Shown: one piece after another, positions 56,411 through 64,000 of the stretch | Position numbering within the stretch: the stretch's first letter is position 1 | How the letters are laid out: each line of letters starts with the position of its first letter | Assembly: GCF_932294415.1 (NCBI RefSeq) | Contig: NC_065543.1 | Span: 47,455,777 to 47,519,776 of the forward strand | Reading direction: 5' to 3' | From: Quercus robur | Taxonomy: Eukaryota; Streptophyta; Magnoliopsida; Fagales; Fagaceae | DNA length: 64,000 bases | Notes under the pieces: model-generated | Database searches by the model: none | Told to the model about the DNA's origin: nothing | What the model saw: only the letters and a program-made list of their open reading frames with translations | Translations under genes and position numbers: made by a program

Positions 56411-57123
56411 TGTAGGGACTCGATTCGTGACGACCCCAAGATGACATCGGGCTCGTACGTAAAGAGGGCCCAAACAATATCATTTGTAGAGCGTGGGTTT
56501 GAAAGGCTAGGCCTTGGTCACCGGACGGTGGTTTGGGTTGGCTTCGGTCAATGAATCTCGTCCAAGGAGTCTGGGGAGCTTTGTGCTCTTGTTATTCTCC
56601 TTATTTCTAGGACACCATGGTTGGGAGGACTGGTTATCCCCCTCCCTTTTGGCGTACAAGTCTTCCTTTTTATATCTCTTTTCGGTTGATCCTGACCCTC
56701 CACCTGTTTATCAGGCAGGATCCTATTTGTATGTCTGTCCCATCAGCCGTCTCCCCCTACTTTTTGTTAGTTGCTCTAACCGAAGCCACCCTGTCCAGAC
56801 GTCTTCTCTCATTAATATGGCTGGGACGTTTGTGGGCGCATTTAATGCAGTGATGACGTATTTACCTTGAACCACCCCCACTCCGTATCCCTACGTGGGT
56901 CCCATTCTACTCGCCTCTTCTTCCGAGTGCGTTTTGGGGGCCGCCTTCGACGTGATGTCGTTCTGCCCTCTGAAGACTTGGGATGACGAGGACAGGGTCA
57001 TTCTCGGCTGTGGCCCTAGGCTACTCGGTTTTTTCCTATTCGTCCTTGGCAAATTCCCTCCCCGGCACGGGCCCTGGGCCTTAACATGAAATGGGCCGGG
57101 GTCATAAGTTCTCTGACCCCAAA
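56411..57123 (-). repeat. 5' LTR of the 3.9-kb gypsy element
   Basis: 713 bp, preceded on the plus strand by the mutated primer site (56392-56409). The outer terminus has lost its CA (reads CAAA), shown by the position of the TSD ATTAG at 57124. Confidence 0.88.
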
Positions 57124-57295
57124 ATTAGTATTTAGAATGTGGAATTTGGAGCGATTTATCTTTATTTTTTTTTTCTTTTTATATGGTACATTACTTTTCA
57201 GAAATCAAGTACTAGATAATTTTTTTTTTCACTTTTTTTTCTTTTGCTAATTTTATATTATTAAGTGGATTATAAATATTTATAATAGTAATTGT
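57124..57295. repeat. Tandem array, right remainder
   Basis: Continues the unit interrupted at 53182 (ATTAG|TATTTAGAATGTGG) and one further partial unit (GGTACATTACTTTTCAGAAA...), ending near AATAGTAATTGTGGGC. Confidence 0.8.
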
Positions 57296-57348
57296 GGGCG
57301 CATTTTTTACTTCAAGGAAACTCATGTACTCCTCGGCAATTTTTGCTT

Positions 57349-57391
57349 GTCCCACATCGAAGAAATCTCCCTCCCCCTTAAGCCTTATAAG
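57349..57391 (+). promoter_or_regulatory. snRNA-type promoter motif pair (USE and TATA)
   Basis: GTCCCACATCG (57349-57359) matches the plant snRNA upstream sequence element RTCCCACATCG exactly. A TATA-like CCTTATAAG (57383-57391) follows after about 24 bp, the spacing of Pol III (U6-like) genes. No U6, U3 or other known RNA body follows; the first T run is at 57487-57491. It may instead be a chance or transposon-borne motif. Confidence 0.4.
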
Positions 57392-59641
57392 CATGAGCCG
57401 AAGAAGTAAGGGTACCAAAGAATATGAAACTCAATGGGTATCAGTTAACACTTATACTCTATTTATAATACTTTATAAATCTGTAATTTTTCAAACTTCA
57501 TATAGTTTATCTACATGAAATTTATAAAATCTAAAAGTAAAAAAAAAAAGTGTGTACATTTGGCTTGTGAGCTTTAATTATGGGTATATACGTGGAATGG
57601 ATTCCCAGTTTCCCACATAAAGAAAGAAAACTGAGAGAATTGCTTCTCATTGTATGGGCTATAAATGAAACCAAACAATTTTCTTCCAAATTGTCTAACC
57701 TATTTTATGGCAAATCATTTGGTCATTCACATGTATGCTTCATATTAGTTTTCGCGGAAAAGCTAGAAAGAGGAGCTAATTGGTGTTTTAATTGTCGTCC
57801 TTGTAGCACTCTGATTTTTTACTACAAGTTTCTACTGATCCAACATTTCTAGGAAGACCATCCCCAACATGCTCATTGGGAAAGAAACTACTATATATAT
57901 ATATATATATATGCTAATATTCTAACTAAAACAATAATTAATAGTCGGGAGGCTTTTGTTATGTATTAATCCCCCTAATTTTGTTATAAGCTAATGGTTG
58001 ACAAATGCATGGGTGACGCATGTGTAAAAATTGTGGTAGAGTGTTTATCTTTAGACAATTTGATCATGAATTAATACCCAAAGAAAAAAAAAATAGATGC
58101 TGAATTAAAAAGAAAAAGATATTTAAAAGTTTTGGTGGATTTCTTAAAGAAATATGTGAGACTACTGGTCTTTGTAGTTTCATCATATCTTGGGGTAAAT
58201 TATTTATTTGTGTTTTGTTGAAGTGTGTTGCTTACTTTGTAATCCTTTCATAGTTTAATATCAATAGAGAACACTCCTTAAAAAAAAAGTAGGGAAAAAA
58301 AGGCCAAATTGAATCTTGCTAGGTTGTATGAGTTACCCTTGAAAATCCACATAATAATTTGCCTCAGTCAAGAAATAAGCAACTTGTACACATCTGACAG
58401 ACCTTAATAATATAATTGCTCTAATTTCCCTACGAATGATAGATTAAACAATGTGTGTTTTAACCATATAAGTGTCAATCCTTATTCCTTAAAGCACTAG
58501 GTGCATTTTCTATATTGTTTCTCCCCTGGAAAATGTGCTTTACACTAGGTCCCAAAGATATATATACTTTTAAATATATGAAAATGTATTTAATCATCAC
58601 AAACTATTCTTTTTGAAGAATTAGATGGTATAAAAGGAAGAGAAAACTCAATAAGTAAACAACTATCATAAGGACTTAAATTTAAATTCCACTCTTGTCT
58701 GCATTGAATATTTCTAAAGAAATTTGCTAATGCAAATAAAATAATTATCCTTTTTAATTCTTTAGTTGATGATCATTTTAAGTAGGAATTAAAGTACAGA
58801 ACTAAATGCTGCTACAGCAATCCAGCTAGAAATATTTGTTTGTTTGTTTGATATAAGGAAGTGTTATCTTAATATCTGACCAAATTATTCCACTTTTTTT
58901 TTATGAAATACCCCAAAAACCCCATGAATAGATAATGTCATAGATTAAGAGTAGGACCTCCAAATTTATTGCAAACCCTAGATCAATGAGCTCATCACTC
59001 AAGTAACCCATGAGGGTCAAACAAATAGTTCAAAATAACAACAAATAATCTACCAAGACAAAGAGAAAAAATAAAAGCAGAAACAAAATGCATCACAGCT
59101 TAGTTATATCAAAATAAAGTTTTATTTCAACACATTGGTGAAAAAAAAAAAAAAAAAAAACTCTAGGAGAAACATAATTGAATTAAAACGTGCATAATTA
59201 AAACATCTTACTTTGTACTATAAAATTAACTCCACTCTTCAAGTGATCCAACCAACATCTTCTTTGTTCTGCAAAATGTAGGTAATAATCACAAGGAAGT
59301 AATAATAATAATTTTTTTAAGTGTGGTTTTAGAATATGTCCCAGATTATTTGGCACTTCAACTAGCAAGGTACAGGAGTTGCCCCTTAAAATAATAATAA
59401 TAACAAATAAAATAAAATATGGTAATAGCCTCAACATTGACACAAAAAAAGGTATTTCTGATTGGTAGAAAATAAATTAAAACTGAAAATTCATATTTAC
59501 AATTTAAAAGAACATTTTTTTAAGAACCAAAATAATGAAGTAAAGTATTCTCTAATATGACTCAATAAAAAATGTATTTTCTAATATAATAGTACATAAA
59601 TAAATACCTAAAATCATTATTTGTATTTGCAAAATTCTGCT
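57392..59641. other. Gene-free AT-rich stretch
   Basis: A plus-strand frame at 57580-57852 (90 codons) has no recognisable domain. There is a (TA)n run at 57892-57912 and A runs near 59140. No RNA gene or transposon ends were recognised. Confidence 0.5.
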
Positions 59642-62581
59642 TCAACTAATTCTTCCATGAACATTCTTCTTGGATCTTCGCACCTTGTTGCGTCGTTCTC
59701 CATAAATAATAGTCAAGAGATATTTTGATTTTTCACTTGAGAACACAAGATATCCCATACCTAATCCGAACATGAAACCACATCCATACCCCAACAATAC
59801 AACTTTCCAATGAAATCCATTTGCAAACCCAACATCATCTTCTTGGATGGTTGGTGATGGTGGTGGTTGTTGTCCCTCATCATTGCCACAAGTTTTTGTC
59901 AATGGAAATCCACATAAACCCAAGTTTTCACTGTAAGAAGCATTTGTAAATGTATTGAATTGTTTACCTTGAGGTATCAATCCCACAAGATGGTTTTTTG
60001 AGAGATTTAAAATTTCCAATGATGTAAGATCTGTCAATTGTATAGGAATGTTGCCTGTGAGCTTGTTTGAGGAAAGATCTAACCATTCAAGATTAGTTAA
60101 ATTTCCGAATAATATAGGTATATGACCCATAAGATTATTGTGTGAAAAATTTAGCCCTTTGAGTGATCCAAGCTTTCCAATTACTTTTGGAATTTCTCCT
60201 TTGAAACTATTATTGGAAAAATCAATAGTTTTCAATAGAGTTAGTATTTTCCCCATGTCAATATAATTCCCTTTAATATCAATTGTAACATCAATTATTA
60301 CAGAATCTTAATCATCACCCATATAATAATTAGCATAATCCATCTCTCTTTTGAAAACAAAATAATAATCATCACTCATATATTGCAATCCATCATTATC
60401 CATGTCCCCATTTATCATGGCTGATAAATATTTGAAAAGATTTGATGGCAAATGACCATGGAACATATTGTGAGAGAGGTCTATAATTCTCAAATTAGAA
60501 AATGAGAATTTAGTCTTGTGATTGCCTATGGAACCATGAAAGTTGTTTGATCGCAATAAGAGAACCCGCAACTCTGGAAGATTTACCAACCAATGAGGGA
60601 ATGTGTCGTTAAGCTTGTTGTTAGCGACGTCTAGAATTTTTAATTTCTTGCAATTGACCAATGAACGTGGCAATGGCCCTTCTAATTGATTGTTGGCAAG
60701 TTTAAGATTTCTCAAGTTACTGCACTTTACAAATTTTGGGATGGTGTCATGAAGATTGTTATTTTGCAGTCCCAAATTTATGATATCACTCATATTTCCC
60801 AAGCATGGAGGAATCATACTAAAATGGTTATGAGAGAAATCAAGGTAGTTAACAAAATTGAGATTACAAATCGAGGAAGAGATCTCTCCACTTAAATTGT
60901 TCCTTGAGATTGAAAAGAAATCAATGTGCCGTGGAAGTACATGAAGTGGCCAAGTACCTTCAATAAAATTATTGGAAAAATCAACAAACTGCAACAAAAC
61001 AAGGCGGCTTAACTTACCAAGAAAGTTTCCAGTGATCAAATTAGAATGCAAATTGAGATACTCCAAGTTTCGGCAGCCAAAGATCTCGGCAGGTACATTT
61101 CCCGAAATTCGATTCAAACTGAGATCCAAGATATCTAGATTTTCCAAGTTCCCAATCTCTCTCGGTATTGGCCCTGTAAGCTTGTTATCTCCAACTCTGA
61201 ACCGAATTAGAGACGAACAGTTTCCGATATTTTCCGGTATTTCACCCGATAAATTGTTGGAGGAAAGATAGATTATTTTCATTTTCTTGAACTGAAAGAT
61301 TTCCTGGGGAATATACCCAGTCAAACCATTAGAAGCCGAATCAAGAATTTCAAGATTCTGACATTTGAATATTGAGGATGGAATGGGTCCCACTAACTCG
61401 TTTTCATACAAGAAAAGTTGTTGAAGTTTCGTAAGGTTTCCGACTTCGGATGGTATCGTACCGGCGACACTGTTTTCGCCTAAGTCGATCCAAGTGAGCT
61501 CCTTACAGTTTTCTAATTGTGCTGGAATTTCGCCCGATATTTGATTCATTTGGAGTGCGAGATCTTGCATAGCCGATAAGTTTCCGAAACTTTGCAGAAT
61601 GTTTCCGGATAACGAGTTCCACGAAACATCGAGAAGTGTAAACTTATTGCAATTCCCAAGCTCTGATGGAATGGTACCCACCAAGCTGTTCCCCCAGAGA
61701 TAAAGAATTCGGAGGTTTTTGAGGTTTCCGATACTTTTCGGTATTGAACCGGTGAGCGAGTTTTGATAGAGGAAGATATCTTGGAGGGCGGTACAGTTGC
61801 CAATTTCAGGTGGGATTTGGCCGGAGAGGAGAGTTTTCCAGATGCTTATGGTTCCAAGCTTCTTGAGGAGGCCAAGACTCGGAGGAAGGAAACCCGAGAC
61901 GCTTGTTTTGGCTAGGCCTGACATGGTCAACTCGGTACAATTCCCGATTTCTCGGGGTATAAGGCCTCTGATATTCTTGTTCCCACCGACTCTTATCACC
62001 TGGAGGTTCTTCAAGTTGCCAATTGAACTGGGTATTTCTCCACTGAGCTGGTTATCATAAGGAGTCACCCATTTCAAGCTTGTGAGGTTGCCGATTTGAG
62101 CCAGAATTGAGCCTTCTAGCTGGTTTGAGTTGAGGTGGATTTCTTGGAGCTTAAGTAAGTTGCAAATCTCAGATGGGATTTCACCGGTTAACGCATTGTC
62201 ACTCAAGTCCAAGTAATTCAGTTCATGTAGTATAGCAACCTCTCTTGGGATTGAACCCGTGAGGTTTGTACTAGAAAGTACAACCTTGGTTAATGAAACC
62301 AATGAAGTGAGATTAGTTGGAACTGTACCATATAAACTCAAGTCTCTTAACTTCAATTCCACGACCTCCTTGTTGATGTTGCAAGTGATTCCAAGCCACC
62401 CACATGGAGTTTCATCTGTTGGGTTCCAATTAGACAAGGCCACAGTGGGTCCATTTAGGCTTTGCTTCCATGAAAGAAGAGCTTCGCCTTGTGGATTAAC
62501 TGCGAAAGCTACAAAAGGGTTCAAGAGGGGAAGGATGATTGTTAAGAAGGAGAAGAGGTTGTTCCATGGATTTAGAGGCAT
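59642..62581 (-). pseudogene. Chimeric LRR receptor, copy 2 (one in-frame stop)
   Basis: One frame of 979 codons from the ATG at 62581, broken only by TAA at 60308-60310 (codon 758). Signal peptide (1-27); LRR cap with CGWLGITC; LRRs 1-19 of the RGI/RCH1-like LRR-XI receptor-kinase type (VGGNKNIRGLIPREIGNC, LSGQIPPEIGNCTALQ). From about residue 540 (TWPLHVLPRHIDFFSISRNN) it is of Cf-type receptor-like-protein character: LRRs 20-27, island (about 700-775), LRRs 28-31, the cap GKQFNTF...NLGLCGFPL, an acidic stretch (QEDDVGF), a GxxxG membrane helix (VVLLGYGCGFMFGLGMGYLV) and a short basic tail without kinase. With the stop, the product would be a secreted 757-residue LRR protein. I list it as a pseudogene, but the lesion is small and could be an assembly error or an allele. 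A role in ligand sensing with a co-receptor kinase is inferred from the families. Confidence 0.85.
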
Positions 62582-64000
62582 TACAGCTATGCTACAAAAG
62601 TGGAATGAGAGGGAGGAAAGTATGCGAAGAAAGAGGCGTTGGTTGTGTTTGAACTATAAAAAAAATAAAAATGAGAGGAACCAAGTCATATATTGTGCGA
62701 TACAAGCTTGTAGTAACAATATTTTAATTTCTCTATTTCGATTTAAATTCTAATCCAAGGATTGGGTACGGCGGTTTGGCCCCCCAAAATGAAAAACCAA
62801 GACTTCGCCTTTTCGCGTAAAAATGTTTTATCATGCATGTAATGATGCACAGAATACAAAAGAAAAAAAAAATCCACTCCATTTGATGGTTTATGTAATT
62901 TTACGTCACATTCTCTATAAAATATTCACCGTGAACCTTCTTCAAACAAGTTTAAATAAATCCATTGGGTTTTCATTTTAATTTAATTATCTAACATTAT
63001 TTCTCCTTGCTAGATGGATGATTCACAGTCCCATGGAACACTATTTTCATTATGATGATTACAAATTAGTATTATTTTTGTATAATGTGCAGATTAATAA
63101 AATATTGTATGCAAAAAAAAAAAAATAATAATAAAAAATATAATTGAAAATGAACGATAAAATACATGGTAAAAATGAAAAATTACTTTATGTTACATAG
63201 AGAAATGAAATTATGTAAGACTGAGTTTTATCATCACAACCTAAAAAGTATAATGGATTATTAAAATAATCTAAATAAATAATAAAAATTTTAATTTTTT
63301 TTGCACTTTTGGTAATACTAGTTTGGGTTGCAGTGCAAGGCACGTGCTGCACCTTAAGCAAGAAAAATAAGATAATATTTTTTTAGAAGAAGTATGAAAT
63401 CATGTACTCAAATTTAGTATAGTTATTTACCATTGAATATCTATTTAATATAATAATTTCTTAGATCCTATTTTACTAAAAGTGATATCTACTCACGAAA
63501 AAATTCTACTAAGAATGATAATGAATGTCATCATCTTCCAATAATAAACAATTAAGTTTTGATAAGACATTACCACAATATTTAAAATTTCATAATGAAT
63601 GATATATGCTATAATTGAAACTTTTCATCAAATTAAATACCTACAACCATCTACAATGAATATTTTGTTATTCATATTTCCTAATTTATCATCTTATTCT
63701 ATAAGCGTAATTACGATGTTTAACTTATTTAATTTGTAATGAACACCCTTTTAAGCAAGGAAAAAAAGGACATGTCATTGAAGTTTTCATTAGATAAACT
63801 TATAAATCTAGAAGATTTAAACCTCTAGTAAATTAGTGTTCTCTAGGTGGCAAATAGAGACCATACATCACCATTCTTATTTTCCAAGTATTACCACCAC
63901 ATAACACTCAGAACACATGAATAAATTTTTGGGACATTTAAGACATTAATTGCACAACAAAATTTTCTAGGAGTCATAAGATTTCTTTAAAGTTTAACGA
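62582..64000. repeat. Upstream flank of LRR copy 2, duplicated at 30.99-32.85 kb
   Basis: Promoter-side DNA of the gene (minus strand reads upward from 62581). It is nearly the same as the copy-1 flank, without the MITE-like insert. No TATA box could be placed with certainty. The duplication continues to the window end. Confidence 0.85.

Larger units (their letters stand above)
53183..57123 (-). mobile_element. Second gypsy element of the same family, 3.9 kb, no coding region
   Basis: Two 713-bp LTRs (53183-53895, 56411-57123) with TSD ATTAG (53178-53182, 57124-57128). The LTR sequence, primer site (minus TAGCGCCATCTGTGGGAA, mutated from TGGCGCC), purine tract and 76-bp repeats are those of the element at 36699-42479. 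Seven differences in about the first 240 bp of the LTRs suggest a younger insertion. The outer LTR end reads CCCCAAA instead of CCCCACA. No gag-pol and no intact antisense gene. Confidence 0.9.

Noticed and set aside
57349-57495. U6 snRNA gene
   Set aside because: The promoter motifs fit, but the conserved U6 body is not present downstream; kept only as a finding.

Overview
This window looks like nuclear DNA of a woody dicot. It is AT-rich, has GT-AG introns, plant-type LRR receptor genes and plant-specific transposon families. The repeat style would fit Fagaceae (oak or chestnut), but that is only an impression. No ordinary intact housekeeping gene is visible. The window is a nest of transposable elements around three LRR-receptor loci, all on the minus strand and all damaged. 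Everything here was read by eye, without alignment software.

Layout. 1-2.7 kb: degenerate short direct duplications and a minus-strand promoter-like segment. 2.7-5.8 kb: a plus-strand plant-mobile-domain (PMD) gene with TATA box, 5'-UTR intron and poly(A) signal. 5.9-9.46 kb: a minus-strand Ty3/gypsy element (tRNA-type SINEs, gag, primer-binding site, 952-bp 5' LTR with a G-box array). The PMD gene is probably its antisense extra ORF. The LTR sits inside a BAM/CLV1-like receptor kinase gene (9458-10492), leaving only its N-terminal ectodomain here. 10654-18518: a complete Mutator-like element (9-bp target duplication, about 1.1-kb terminal inverted repeats packed with palindromic repeats, decayed transposase) inserted about 160 bp upstream of that gene. 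19.0-19.7 kb: a GC-rich inverted-repeat element. 20.98-24.66 kb: ten tandem copies of a roughly 370-bp satellite, which cuts into the next gene.

24.66-30.99 kb: LRR receptor copy 1, a pseudogene split by a 4.4-kb hAT-type element (8-bp TSD), itself carrying a 1.1-kb solo copia LTR (5-bp TSD). 31-36.5 kb: the duplicated upstream flank, MITEs and tandem or inverted repeats. 36699-42479: a complete non-autonomous Ty3/gypsy element (707-bp LTRs, TSD GATAT) with an antisense, spliced, decayed extra gene and a 76-bp tandem array. 45204-51065: a full-length L1-type LINE with both ORFs open and a 15-bp TSD. 52.2-57.3 kb: a roughly 170-bp tandem array split by a second, smaller member of the same gypsy family (53183-57123, TSD ATTAG). 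59642-62581: LRR receptor copy 2, open except for one in-frame stop, followed by its upstream flank to the window end.

The most notable biology is the pair of LRR genes at 24.7-31.0 and 59.6-62.6 kb. Their first 19 or so LRRs resemble the ectodomain of LRR-XI receptor kinases (RGI/RCH-like), while the remainder (island, last LRRs, acidic juxtamembrane stretch, GxxxG membrane helix, short tail) is that of a Cf-type receptor-like protein. The same fusion in both copies means it arose before the duplication. Second in interest are gypsy elements carrying antisense extra genes, an apparently intact LINE, and the palindrome-array TIRs of the Mutator-like element.
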